From Candidatus Planktophila vernalis (GTDB taxonomy: Bacteria; Actinomycetota; Actinomycetes; Nanopelagicales; Nanopelagicaceae): a stretch of DNA of 64,000 bases. The stretch is taken from the NCBI RefSeq assembly GCF_002288185.1, contig NZ_CP016776.1, positions 992,001-1,056,000 on the forward strand, given 5' to 3'. Below the pieces are notes generated by a model. That model saw only the letters and a program-made list of their open reading frames with translations. It had not been told where the DNA came from and searched no databases. A program made the position numbers and the translations under genes. This document shows, in pieces, positions 19,061 through 27,796 of this stretch (position 1 is the first letter of the stretch; each line of letters begins with the position of its first letter).

Positions 19061-19422
19061 TTAATCATGGCAGCTGCTGCCATCTCTAAATAGCCCCACA
19101 ACTGCTCTTTGTGTTCTGGTTTCATTTCTACTCCATCAACGGCTGCGCGCATCGCCTTTAGCCATGCATCATGTGCTGCAAGATTGATATGAAACTCTGA
19201 ATGGCGCATGCGAAGTCGTGGATGTCCACGGTTTTCTTGATAGGTAGTTGGTCCGCCCCAGTATTGTTCTAAGAACCATTGCAAGCGCATTGCTGCAGCC
19301 TTTAAATCTGTATCTGGATACATGGGGCGCAAAATAGGATCAACGGCCACCTGAGCATAAAACTGCGCAGTTAAATCAGCAAAGAAAGCTTCTCCGCCTA
19401 TTTCTTCATAAAGGCTGCTCAT
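19048..19422 (-). CDS. glbO: Truncated hemoglobin, group II (trHbO)
   Basis: 124 residues. Family residues are visible: Y22 (B10), Y35 (CD1), the proximal histidine H74 in HPRLRMRHSEF, and W87 (G8). The sequence QWFLEQYWGGP is typical. Group II globins bind O2 and help detoxify reactive oxygen or nitrogen species; a role in O2 handling in the mycobacterial homologue is known. TATCCT ends 6 nt before the ATG, with no ribosome-binding site. Confidence 0.95.
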   Translation of the reverse strand: MSSLYEEIGGEAFFADLTAQFYAQVAVDPILRPMYPDTDLKAAAMRLQWFLEQYWGGPTTYQENRGHPRLRMRHSEFHINLAAHDAWLKAMRAAVDGVEMKPEHKEQLWGYLEMAAAAMINQPD

Positions 19423-19428
19423 GTTCTA

Positions 19429-19434
19429 AGGATA
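19429..19434 (-). promoter_or_regulatory. Candidate -10 (TATCCT) of leaderless glbO
   Basis: TATCCT on the minus strand 6 nt before the glbO ATG, in the 21-nt gap after the MFS gene. Confidence 0.5.
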
Positions 19435-19443
19435 GCCATATCG

Positions 19444-20661
19444 CTAATTCTCAATCTTCATAATCTTTCCCGCACTCACCGCTAATCCCAGTACTGGAAT
19501 GGCTGCAAAGAAACATAGCCAGCCGTAACTCAACGTTCCGATGATTACACCAGCGAGTGCTCCCCCGCCAGCACCGGCTAAGTTCATTACTAAATCACTG
19601 GCACCTTGGGATGCAGGACGCATCTCAAGTGAGACAGATTCAGAGAGAAAAGCAGAACCTGCGATGAGTGTGCAGGACCAACCCAGACCAAGTAAGAACA
19701 GTCCAATTCCAAGTTTTACAGCATCATCTGCTGCTGCCGTGCCAGAAACAAGAGTTGAAAGCAACAAGATTGTTATACCAATTTGAATCACTCTCACTCG
19801 CCCAAGAAGATCACTTAAGGATCCAACCAGTGGCGAAAATGCATACATTCCTAAAACGTGCACGCTAATGACAAAACCGATAATTTGAAGTGAAACATCA
19901 ACATGCTTCATATGAATTGGTGTCATCACCATCACTGAAACCATTGCAACGTGTCCAATTGCAATAGCGCTAATAGCAAATAACGCCTTTGGATTAGATC
20001 GAATATGTGTAAGAGCTGCCTTGGTTGAACCCTTATGTTGTTTTACCTTCGCCTGTTTTTCCGCTAAGAGATAAGGATCAGGGCGCAGGAAGAGTTGAAT
20101 AACTACTGTTGCAAAAATTAATGTAAGAGCAGAGATGATGTAAGGACCAACAAGTGGCGGAAGATTGAAGCGCTCTGCCAAACGCCCTGCAGGATCCATT
20201 AAATTAGGCCCAGCAACTGCGCCAATAGTTGAACCCCAGACAACAAATGAGAGTTGTTTTGCACGGGTTTCATCAGTTGCTAAATCAATTGCTGCAAAGC
20301 GGGCTTGGTAGCCAGATGCTGATGCTGAACCAACAAGAAAAGTTCCAAGAAGCATGAGGAATATGTTCTTATGAGCACCACCCAGGATTGCACTTACTGA
20401 ACCAACAACTCCTGCCACATAACCAACAGAGAGTGAAAGCCTGCGACCACCTCGGGCAGTTAAACGTGCAAGTGGCAGAGCCATTGCAGCTGCGCCTAAA
20501 ACAGAGAAAGTTTGAGCAAGACCTGCCAACGTTTCTGAATCAGTAATAGATGAAACAAGTAAGGAACCAGCGGCAACAGTGCCTGCAACGCCAATGCCAT
20601 TTAAGACTTGGGCAGTTGCAAGTGTTTTAACTACTTTTTGTTGCAGCGCTGTATTTGGCAT
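19444..20661 (-). CDS. MFS transporter
   Basis: 405 residues with about 12 membrane helices. The cytoplasmic-loop motif is seen as RLTARGGRRLSLSVG between helices 2 and 3 and again as LSDLLGRVRVIQIG. The substrate is not readable. The ATG at 20661 overlaps the stop of the alpha-glucosidase gene (TAATG), so I use that rather than a GTG seven codons upstream. Coupling to an alpha-glucosidase hints at sugar or oligosaccharide import, but this is only context. Confidence 0.82.
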   Translation of the reverse strand: MPNTALQQKVVKTLATAQVLNGIGVAGTVAAGSLLVSSITDSETLAGLAQTFSVLGAAAMALPLARLTARGGRRLSLSVGYVAGVVGSVSAILGGAHKNIFLMLLGTFLVGSASASGYQARFAAIDLATDETRAKQLSFVVWGSTIGAVAGPNLMDPAGRLAERFNLPPLVGPYIISALTLIFATVVIQLFLRPDPYLLAEKQAKVKQHKGSTKAALTHIRSNPKALFAISAIAIGHVAMVSVMVMTPIHMKHVDVSLQIIGFVISVHVLGMYAFSPLVGSLSDLLGRVRVIQIGITILLLSTLVSGTAAADDAVKLGIGLFLLGLGWSCTLIAGSAFLSESVSLEMRPASQGASDLVMNLAGAGGGALAGVIIGTLSYGWLCFFAAIPVLGLAVSAGKIMKIEN

Positions 20662-22337
20662 TAAGAAACCAATCTGACCCACACGGCAGTATCAGTTGGC
20701 AATGTGTGACCGGTTATTGGTCCACTTGAAACTAATACCTGTGAGTTAGATGGAAGTTCAATCGGTGCACCAAAGTTGATGTAACAAGCAAAATCTCCAG
20801 GACGCTCAAATGCAACAACATCCTTGCCCGCTTCAATCCACTCCATCGGTCCATCGCCTAAGCCTTCTTCGCCTTTGCGAATAGCTAAAGCTTTTCTATA
20901 CATGGACAAGGTTGATCCTTCAACACCATCTTGTGTGTCAACGGCATAAGTTCCCCACCAAGAAGATTGTGGCAACCATGCTTGTTCTGGCTTTAATGAT
21001 GCGTTCGTTGAGAAACCAAAAGCGCCAGCTGGATTAGAAGTCCATGGCATTGGAACACGGCAGCCATCACGACCACGATCTGAAAAACCACTCATCTTCC
21101 AACGTGGATCAGTTAAACGATCTTCAGGAATATCGCGCACTTCAGGAACTGCAAGCTCTTCACCTTGATACAGATATGTTCCTCCAGGCAAAGCTAGTGT
21201 CATGAGCGCAGCACTTCTTGCACGCAAAGTTCCGCGCGCAATGTTGAGCTTCTTTGGATCTCCTTGGCGTGAAAGGGTTGTGTCACCGTGATTAGTGAGC
21301 CCTAGATCTAGGCGATCAACTGAGCGCACAACATCATGGTTATTAAATACCCACGAAGTAGGTGCTCCAACTTCTTCTAGTGCATCAATAGAGTTATTAA
21401 TCTTTGTCTTGATCTCTTTGGCATCCCAGAGCGTTGTTAACATCTCAAAGTTAAATGAGTTCTGTAGCTCATCTGATCGAACATAACGCGCAATGCGCTC
21501 TGATGGACTAACCCAGGCTTCAGCAACTGCCATGCGATCTCCTGGATATGAATCAAGAATCTTGCGCCAAGAACGATAAATATCGTGGACGCCTTCTTGA
21601 TCCCAGAAAGGCTTGTGTTCTGTGCCAAGCATGGATGCTGCTGGATCTTTTCTAATATCTGGCAAGCCCGCTTCTTTAAACATTCCATGGGCAACATCGA
21701 TACGAAAACCTGCAACACCGCGATCTAGCCAGAACTTCAACACATCTTCTAAGTGGGCAACTACTTCTGGGTTCTCCCAATTAAGGTCAGGTTGTTCAAC
21801 AGCAAAGAGATGTAAATACCACTGCCCTGGTTTCCCATCGGCTTCAATGACGCGCTCCCATGCGCATCCACCAAAGACTGCTTCCCAGTTATTTGGTGGC
21901 AAATCTCCGTTAGGACCCTTGCCATCGCGGAACATATAACGATCGCGTTCAGGTGAACCAGGACCTGCTTTAAGGGCAGCTTGAAACCACTTGTGATCAC
22001 TTGATGTGTGGTTAGGAACAATGTCAACGATTAACTTAATTCCAAGATCATTTGCTTCTTTTATCAATGTTTCGGCCTGAGCAAGAGTTCCGTAATCAGG
22101 TTCGATATCCATGTAGTCGGCAACGTCATACCCATGATCGTGTTGAGGTGATGGATACCAAGGAGAAATCCAAATTGCATCAATACCTAGTTGCTTCAAA
22201 TATGGAAGTCGTGAGCGAATACCTTCAACATCGCCAATGCCATCTCCGTTTGAATCAGCATAGGAGCGTGGATAAATCTGGTAGGTAACTGCATCACGCC
22301 ACCAAGGACGCTCTTTACGAGATTTTAAAGGTGACAT
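20661..22337 (-). CDS. Alpha-glucosidase, glycoside hydrolase family 13
   Basis: 558 residues. The (beta/alpha)8 domain starts with WWRDAVTYQIYPRSY. Catalytic residues: nucleophile D214 (GFRIDVAHG), acid/base E273 (AVAEAWV), stabiliser D335 (FNNHD). The region I motif is IVDIVPNHTS. No signal peptide, so it acts in the cytosol on imported maltose-like or isomaltose-like sugars. It lies between a thioesterase gene (2-nt gap) and the coupled MFS gene. A paralogue is at 41823-43430. Precise linkage preference is not decided here. Confidence 0.93.
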   Translation of the reverse strand: MSPLKSRKERPWWRDAVTYQIYPRSYADSNGDGIGDVEGIRSRLPYLKQLGIDAIWISPWYPSPQHDHGYDVADYMDIEPDYGTLAQAETLIKEANDLGIKLIVDIVPNHTSSDHKWFQAALKAGPGSPERDRYMFRDGKGPNGDLPPNNWEAVFGGCAWERVIEADGKPGQWYLHLFAVEQPDLNWENPEVVAHLEDVLKFWLDRGVAGFRIDVAHGMFKEAGLPDIRKDPAASMLGTEHKPFWDQEGVHDIYRSWRKILDSYPGDRMAVAEAWVSPSERIARYVRSDELQNSFNFEMLTTLWDAKEIKTKINNSIDALEEVGAPTSWVFNNHDVVRSVDRLDLGLTNHGDTTLSRQGDPKKLNIARGTLRARSAALMTLALPGGTYLYQGEELAVPEVRDIPEDRLTDPRWKMSGFSDRGRDGCRVPMPWTSNPAGAFGFSTNASLKPEQAWLPQSSWWGTYAVDTQDGVEGSTLSMYRKALAIRKGEEGLGDGPMEWIEAGKDVVAFERPGDFACYINFGAPIELPSNSQVLVSSGPITGHTLPTDTAVWVRLVS

Positions 22338-22339
22338 TC

Positions 22340-22714
22340 TTACTCCGTCTCAAGATATTTAGTGAGAAATGCTCGTTGTTCATCATCTATTGGATGAGAC
22401 TTCTTAGTGCCCATGTCCACAGTTACTTGAACTGTTTTCACTCGGGCAACTAGCTCGCCTTTCATCTTTATCTCATAGGTCATCGTGAAAGAAGAGTTAC
22501 CAATCGCGCTCACCCAAAGCTCGATATCGAGGAATGTATCGCCATCATAAATAGGTGCGATGAAATCAACTTCAGCACGGGCAACAACCATCTCTAAAAT
22601 GCCTGACCAAGCAAAGCGGGCTTCTTGTGCATACGTTAAATACACAGCGTTATTAACATGACCAAAAGCATCTAGATCATCCCAGCGGACATACTGCTTA
22701 CTTTGATATCTCAT
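22340..22714 (-). CDS. Acyl-CoA thioesterase (4HBT hotdog fold)
   Basis: 124 residues. The signature YVRWDDLDAFGHVNNAVYL places the catalytic aspartate of the 4-hydroxybenzoyl-CoA thioesterase-like family. Such enzymes hydrolyse acyl-CoA or aryl-CoA esters; the substrate cannot be told. The ATG follows the ettA stop with no gap and the stop is 2 nt from the glucosidase start. ettA, thioesterase, glucosidase and MFS gene form one compact leftward operon. Confidence 0.85.
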   Translation of the reverse strand: MRYQSKQYVRWDDLDAFGHVNNAVYLTYAQEARFAWSGILEMVVARAEVDFIAPIYDGDTFLDIELWVSAIGNSSFTMTYEIKMKGELVARVKTVQVTVDMGTKKSHPIDDEQRAFLTKYLETE

Positions 22715-24382
22715 TTAACGGGTCAACTTTCTATATGTGACGCGGTGTGGACGTGCCGCATCAGCTCCTAATCTTTGAATCTTATTTGCTTCATAGGATT
22801 CGAAGTTTCCTTCAAACCAGAACCATTTTGAATCACCCTCATAGGCCAAGATGTGTGTTGCTACGCGGTCAAGGAACCAGCGATCGTGGGAAATAACCAC
22901 AGCGCAACCAGGAAACTCTAGGAGTGCGTTTTCTAGTGAGCCCAAAGTTTCAACATCTAAATCATTTGTTGGCTCATCAAGGAGTAATAGATTGCCACCT
23001 TGCTTAAGAGTCAGCGCTAAGTTCAAACGGTTGCGCTCTCCACCAGAGAGAACTCCAGTTGGCTTTTGTTGATCTGGGCCTTTAAAACCAAAGCAGGAAA
23101 CATAGGCACGTGAAGGCATTTCAACTTGGCCGACCTTAATGAAATCAAGACCGTCAGAGACAACTTCCCAAAGAGTTTTCTTTGGATCTAGTCCACCACG
23201 GGACTGGTCAACGTAGGAAATCTTTACAGTTTCACCAATCTTCACGCTTCCAGAATCTGGAGTTTCAAGACCTAGCAGCGTCTTAAACAACGTAGTTTTA
23301 CCCGCACCATTTGGTCCAATGACTCCCACAATTCCATTGCGTGGCAAAGTAAATGAAAGATCATCGATAAGAACACGATCACCAAAGCCCTTAGTCAGAT
23401 TTTCAACTTCAATGACAACATTTCCTAGTCGCGGTCCAGGTGGAATCTGGATTTCTTCAAAGTCGAGTTTGCGCATCTTGTCAGCTTCCGCTGCCATCTC
23501 TTCATAACGAGCAAGACGGGCTTTAGATTTAGTTTGGCGGCCCTTAGCATTTTGGCGCACCCATTCAAGTTCTTCCGTTAAACGCTTTGCACGCTTGGCA
23601 TCTTTTTGGCCTTCAATCTTTAAACGCGCAGACTTTGTTTCAAGGTAGGTGGTGTAGTTACCTTCATAAGGATAAGCACGACCACGGTCGAGTTCTAGGA
23701 TCCATTGCGCAACATTGTCCAAGAAGTATCTATCGTGTGTGATCGCAACAACTGCACCAGCATATTTATTTAAGTGCTGTTCTAGCCACAAAACAGATTC
23801 AGCGTCGAGGTGGTTAGTTGGCTCATCAAGAAGCAATAGATCTGGGGCTTGCAAAAGTAGCTTGCACAATGCCACACGGCGCTTTTCACCACCGGAAAGA
23901 ACTGAAACATCAGCATCAGCCGGTGGGCAACGAAGTGCGTCCATAGCTTGTTCTAACTTTGAATCTAACTCCCATGCATTGCGGTGATCGAGTTGTTCTT
24001 GCAGCTCGCCCATTTCAGCTAATAACTTGTCGTAGTCAGCATCTGGGCTAGACATCTCATCGCTAATTGCATTGAATCGATCAAGCATTGCGACAGTTTC
24101 TGCCACGCCTTCTTTAACGTTATCAATAACGTTTTTGGATTCATTGAGCTGTGGCTCTTGAAGCAAGATTCCAACGGTGTAACCGGGAGTTATGTATGCC
24201 TCGCCATTTGAAGGTTGCTGTAGTCCGGCCATGATCTGTAGGACTGTGGATTTACCGGCACCGTTAGGTCCGACCACGCCGATCTTGGCGCCTGGATAAA
24301 ACATAATCGTGACGTCATCAAGGATGACCTTGTCACCATGCGCTTTACGCGCTTTCTTCATCGTGTAAATGAACTCAGCCAT
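22715..24382 (-). CDS. ettA: Energy-dependent translational throttle protein EttA (ABC-F)
   Basis: 555 residues with two ABC domains and no membrane segments. Walker A GPNGAGKS at 38-45 and again GPNGAGKT near residue 350. Signature motifs are LSGGEKRR and LSGGERNR. The arm insertion in domain 1 and the charged linker (about 245-310) are present. EttA binds the ribosomal E site and gates the first elongation step according to the ATP/ADP ratio. TAAGGT lies 8 nt before the ATG, a looser match to the leaderless pattern than elsewhere. Confidence 0.95.
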   Translation of the reverse strand: MAEFIYTMKKARKAHGDKVILDDVTIMFYPGAKIGVVGPNGAGKSTVLQIMAGLQQPSNGEAYITPGYTVGILLQEPQLNESKNVIDNVKEGVAETVAMLDRFNAISDEMSSPDADYDKLLAEMGELQEQLDHRNAWELDSKLEQAMDALRCPPADADVSVLSGGEKRRVALCKLLLQAPDLLLLDEPTNHLDAESVLWLEQHLNKYAGAVVAITHDRYFLDNVAQWILELDRGRAYPYEGNYTTYLETKSARLKIEGQKDAKRAKRLTEELEWVRQNAKGRQTKSKARLARYEEMAAEADKMRKLDFEEIQIPPGPRLGNVVIEVENLTKGFGDRVLIDDLSFTLPRNGIVGVIGPNGAGKTTLFKTLLGLETPDSGSVKIGETVKISYVDQSRGGLDPKKTLWEVVSDGLDFIKVGQVEMPSRAYVSCFGFKGPDQQKPTGVLSGGERNRLNLALTLKQGGNLLLLDEPTNDLDVETLGSLENALLEFPGCAVVISHDRWFLDRVATHILAYEGDSKWFWFEGNFESYEANKIQRLGADAARPHRVTYRKLTR

Positions 24383-24410
24383 GGAATGAAACCTTAGTGG
24401 TAGTCACGGG

Positions 24411-24416
24411 TAGACT
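24411..24416 (+). promoter_or_regulatory. Candidate -10 (TAGACT) of tRNA-Arg(TCT)
   Basis: TAGACT 22 nt before the mature 5' end, the same hexamer as at tRNA-Pro and tRNA-His. No clear -35. Confidence 0.4.
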
Positions 24417-24438
24417 ATGCATTACGACCCTCCTACAA

Positions 24439-24512
24439 GCGCCTGTAGCTCAGTCGGATAGAGCACCCGCCTTCTAAGCGGGTTGTCGCAGGTTCGATTC
24501 CTGCCAGGCGCG
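24439..24512 (+). tRNA. tRNA-Arg (anticodon TCT)
   Basis: Acceptor GCGCCTG/CAGGCGC, D-arm TAGCTCAGTCGGATAGAGC, anticodon stem CCCGC/GCGGG with loop CTTCTAA (anticodon TCT), T-loop TTCGATT, discriminator G. CCA is not encoded. Confidence 0.96.
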
Positions 24513-24528
24513 CAGCAGTTTTAAAACA

Positions 24529-24574
24529 TAAAAGAACCCAGGGCTACCCTCGTGGCCCTGGGTTCTTTTATTTT
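24529..24574. terminator. Bidirectional terminator between tRNA-Arg and pstS
   Basis: Perfect 16-bp stem, 24529-24544 with 24555-24570, 10-nt loop, GC core CCCAGGGC. T-runs on both sides let it end tRNA transcription rightward and pstS transcription leftward. Confidence 0.9.
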
Positions 24575-24591
24575 GTTATTGAGTTTTTAGA

Positions 24592-25740
24592 TTACTTGTT
24601 TGCTCGTGCGAGTAGATCTTTCGCCTTAGCAAGGAATGTGCCCTCGATAGCAATGAAACCACTTGGGGCTGCAGCTGTTGCACACTCTGATGACAAGAAG
24701 TACTCAGCGAGTTCTTTAACGGCTGTTCCCTTTGTCTTGTCTTCATATGAAGTTTCTAGCAACATGTAGCTGATGATTCCTAGTGGGTATGCACCTGCCA
24801 CCTTTGTGTTGTAGTCAAAAGTAACGATTCCGTCAGCAGCTTGCTTTGCCTCACCTAGGAAGGCTGATGTTGCAGCTGAATCTGGGTATGTGAAGTTACC
24901 TGATGCGTTACCAATATATGCAGCACGAAGACCAAATGAAGTTCCCCATTGCTTTTCTGCATATGTGATTGAGTATGGAGACTTCGCAGCAAGTGTTGCT
25001 ACACCCTGTGAACCATTTGCACCAACAATGCGACCGATGTTTGCAGTGTCGTTGATGTTTCCTGGGAAGGCAGTTGTGAATGCATCGTTAGCTGGCTTTG
25101 TCCACACTGTTGGAGCCACACCATTCATGAAACGTGTGAAGTTGTTTGAAGTTCCTGAAGTATCTGAACGGAAAACAACCTTGATTGGCTTGTTAGGAAG
25201 TGTGTAGTAGATATTTTTTGAAGAGTTACGAAGAACAATTGGGTTACCGCTCTTATCTACAGCAACGTTTCCTGATGCAGTCTTCTTGTAAACAACTGAC
25301 TTTACAGAGCGGTTGTTATCAGCAACGATCTCTGGATCGTTCCACTTTGTAATTTGACCAGCGAAAATCTTTGCAACTGTAGTTGAAGAAAGGTAGATGT
25401 CCTTCTTTGCAGGTAGGTTAACTAGAACTGCAATTGGAGCGGCAACGATTGGTGCGTGGAAAATTGTTGAGCGCTTCTTAGCACCTGTGTGTGCTGAATC
25501 TGAAAACCAGAAATCTCCGATTTTATTGTCGGAGTTGTTCTTGCCTGTTCCTGAACCGGTTGATGTGTAAACAAATGAGTGACCGGACTTCTTAGCAAAG
25601 CCTGCCTTGCAAGCTTCTACTAGAGGAACCACAAATGATGCACCTGAGCCCGCTAGATCAACAGCGTGTGCTGGTTGCGCAGATGAAACTGCGATTACTG
25701 CGGCAATAGCAAGGGCCTTTGCCTTAATTGAAAACTTCAT
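24592..25740 (-). CDS. pstS: Phosphate ABC transporter substrate-binding protein PstS
   Basis: 382 residues. Signal peptide of about 26 residues ending at AHA, with no lipobox, so the mature protein is probably free or anchored some other way. The phosphate-site segment GSGASFVVPLVEAC and the later SDTSGTSNNFTRF motif are typical of PstS. It delivers phosphate to PstCA. Unusually it lies last, after pstB, behind its own 114-nt control region with PhoP-type repeats and a hairpin covering the AAAGG ribosome-binding site. It is the only clear solute-binding gene of the locus. Confidence 0.93.
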   Translation of the reverse strand: MKFSIKAKALAIAAVIAVSSAQPAHAVDLAGSGASFVVPLVEACKAGFAKKSGHSFVYTSTGSGTGKNNSDNKIGDFWFSDSAHTGAKKRSTIFHAPIVAAPIAVLVNLPAKKDIYLSSTTVAKIFAGQITKWNDPEIVADNNRSVKSVVYKKTASGNVAVDKSGNPIVLRNSSKNIYYTLPNKPIKVVFRSDTSGTSNNFTRFMNGVAPTVWTKPANDAFTTAFPGNINDTANIGRIVGANGSQGVATLAAKSPYSITYAEKQWGTSFGLRAAYIGNASGNFTYPDSAATSAFLGEAKQAADGIVTFDYNTKVAGAYPLGIISYMLLETSYEDKTKGTAVKELAEYFLSSECATAAAPSGFIAIEGTFLAKAKDLLARANK

Positions 25741-25746
25741 TAAATA

Positions 25747-25779
25747 CCTTTCGTAGGAGGGTAAGACGTTTACGAAAGG
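25747..25779 (-). promoter_or_regulatory. Hairpin over the pstS ribosome-binding site
   Basis: On the minus strand CCTTTCGTA (25779-25771) pairs perfectly with TACGAAAGG (25755-25747), 15-nt loop. AAAGG in the downstream arm is the pstS Shine-Dalgarno, 6 nt from the ATG. The hairpin could limit translation; seen in sequence, function inferred. Confidence 0.5.
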
Positions 25780-25799
25780 AAAACTACTGAGGCCAAGTT

Positions 25800-25846
25800 A
25801 ATCTAAGGCAAGGTGTTGGTGAACAAAAGCCCTACCTTAAGTGAAC
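25800..25846 (-). promoter_or_regulatory. PhoP-box-like repeats and -10 before pstS
   Basis: Minus strand: GTTCACT (25846-25840) and GTTCACC (25824-25818) are exactly 22 nt apart, i.e. two 11-nt PhoP repeat units. After another 12 nt comes TAGATT (25805-25800), a good -10. The box sits where a -35 would be, as at phosphate-starvation promoters. Confidence 0.6.
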
Positions 25847-25854
25847 AACAGGTG

Positions 25855-26745
25855 TCAGCCGAAACGGCCTGTTACGTAATCCTCAGTGCGCTTATCACTT
25901 GGATTAGAGAAGATCTTGCTCGTTGGGGCGGTCTCAACCATTACTCCTGGTCCGCCATCAGATAAGAAGAAAGCTGTGTAATCGGCGACGCGAGCGGCCT
26001 GTTGCATATTGTGAGTAACAATGACGATAGTCATTGACTTAGCCAACTCGGAGATTGTCTGTTCGATTCTAAATGTAGATCCTGGGTCAAGGGCAGAACA
26101 TGGCTCATCCATCAAAAGTACTTGTGGTTCAACGGCTAATGCTCGTGCAATACACAAACGCTGTTGCTGCCCACCCGATAGTGCGCCTCCATGCTCGCCA
26201 AGGCGATCTTTAACCTCATTCCAGAGACCTGCGCGCGTAAGACATGACTCGAGAAGTTCATCTGTATTGCTTTTCTTTAATTGAGCAAGCTTGAGTCCAG
26301 ATAAGACATTCTCACCAATGGTCATTGAAGGGAAAGGGTTTGGCTTCTGAAAAACCATTCCAACGCGAAGACGGATCTTTGTAACATCTGTTCCAGGGGC
26401 GTAAATATCTTGCCCATCCAGTAGAACTTCACCAGCAAGTGCTGCTGTTGGGATGAACTCATGCATGCGGTTGAGTGTTCTCAAATACGTTGACTTTCCG
26501 CAGCCTGAGGGTCCAATCAAAGCTGTGACAGTACCTGCAGCAAAATCCAAAGTGACATCTGAGAGAACATGCTTAGTACCAAACCACGCGTGCACTCCAC
26601 GCGTCTCAAGGCCTGTGCCTAGAAGGTTTGTCCCTGGGGTTCGTTGCTCACGGTTACCTGCAACTGAGGCAAGGGATGATGGCGTTGTTGTCTGCATTTT
26701 CTTCTCCATATTGTTATCGTTATTTGAAATATCTGTTGGTGTCAT
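25855..26745 (-). CDS. pstB: Phosphate ABC transporter ATPase PstB
   Basis: 296 residues. Walker [10 protein letters not shown] at 78-86, LSGGQQQR signature and [14 protein letters not shown] Walker B/D-loop; the C-terminal [10 protein letters not shown] is the usual PstB end. A ~45-residue Asn/Thr-rich N-terminal extension precedes the ABC domain. The frame is open further upstream within pstA, but the ATG at 26745 begins 1 nt after the pstA stop, which I take as start. It powers the PstCA permease. Confidence 0.94.
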   Translation of the reverse strand: MTPTDISNNDNNMEKKMQTTTPSSLASVAGNREQRTPGTNLLGTGLETRGVHAWFGTKHVLSDVTLDFAAGTVTALIGPSGCGKSTYLRTLNRMHEFIPTAALAGEVLLDGQDIYAPGTDVTKIRLRVGMVFQKPNPFPSMTIGENVLSGLKLAQLKKSNTDELLESCLTRAGLWNEVKDRLGEHGGALSGGQQQRLCIARALAVEPQVLLMDEPCSALDPGSTFRIEQTISELAKSMTIVIVTHNMQQAARVADYTAFFLSDGGPGVMVETAPTSKIFSNPSDKRTEDYVTGRFG

Positions 26746-26746
26746 C

Positions 26747-27796
26747 TCAAGCCACCTTCCTACCGCTGACGTAACGAGCAAGCACAAATAGAACCACAAT
26801 CAGAATGAGCAGAATCAACATGCCACCCCACGCTCTTGCATATGCCTCTTCTGTTCCACCTGTGAGAAAAGCTTTCCAAATATAAAACGGTAGCGAGCCC
26901 ATGGGCCCTGACATCGGATTGAAGTTAAGTGCATCTGCTCCGCCCGATACGAGAAGAATTGGCGCAGTTTCACCGATGATGCGAGCAATTCCAAGGATTA
27001 CTGCAGTAACCAATCCGCTCTTAGCGGCAGGAACTACAACGCCAGAAACTGTGCGCCACTGGGTGGCTCCTAGTGCGACGCCAGCCTCTCGAAGCTCATT
27101 TGGAATTAACAGAAGCATCTCTTCAGCTGTTCGAGCAATAGTTGGAATCATCAAAATACTTAACGCCAGTGAACCCATTAAGCCGGTCAACTCCTGAGTA
27201 ATTGGGATAACCAGAATTGAAAGAATGAATAGACCAGCAACAATAGATGGCACACCACTCATCGCTTGGACTAGGAATTTAATTGGTCGGGCAAATTTTC
27301 CACGAATCTCAGTTAAATACAGAGCGGTGAGAAGACCAATTGGGAAACTCACGATGAGTGCGCCACCAACCATAATTAAGGTTCCGATGAGTGCGTGCAA
27401 AAGTCCACCAGATTGAACTGGATCATTAACCGATGCCAGTGTCATGTCATTGGTAAACATTCCAAAGTGGATTCCCTTGTAGCCCTTGAGCACCACTGTT
27501 ACAACAATGCTGACAATGGGAATCAAGGTCATAGTCATCGCAAGTAGTGCAAAACTGCTCAGCAGTGAATCCTTTGCAGCTGCCAAATCACGAAGTCGCA
27601 GTTGTTGCACAAAAATCAAAAGACTTGCAAAGAAAAAATATGCTGCAGCAAAACCTAGCTTGCCGCTAAGCCCTGTAAGTTCTATAGCCCCACCTGCAAG
27701 CACTCCAGCGAGAAGTAATAGAGAAGCTGTAGCCATGCGCTGAGCCATTGATGTGCCCCAAGGCGTTTGAGGTTTTGGAATTGTGGTTTGAGTCAT
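26747..27796 (-). CDS. pstA: Phosphate ABC transporter permease PstA
   Basis: 349 residues with about eight hydrophobic segments. The EAA-type loop is visible as [24 protein letters not shown], interrupted at EEMLL, facing PstB. It is followed by [17 protein letters not shown]. The N-terminal ~90 residues add two extra helices relative to short PstA forms. The start overlaps the pstC stop (ATGA), showing coupling. Acts with PstC as the membrane channel. Confidence 0.93.
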   Translation of the reverse strand: MTQTTIPKPQTPWGTSMAQRMATASLLLLAGVLAGGAIELTGLSGKLGFAAAYFFFASLLIFVQQLRLRDLAAAKDSLLSSFALLAMTMTLIPIVSIVVTVVLKGYKGIHFGMFTNDMTLASVNDPVQSGGLLHALIGTLIMVGGALIVSFPIGLLTALYLTEIRGKFARPIKFLVQAMSGVPSIVAGLFILSILVIPITQELTGLMGSLALSILMIPTIARTAEEMLLLIPNELREAGVALGATQWRTVSGVVVPAAKSGLVTAVILGIARIIGETAPILLVSGGADALNFNPMSGPMGSLPFYIWKAFLTGGTEEAYARAWGGMLILLILIVVLFVLARYVSGRKVA

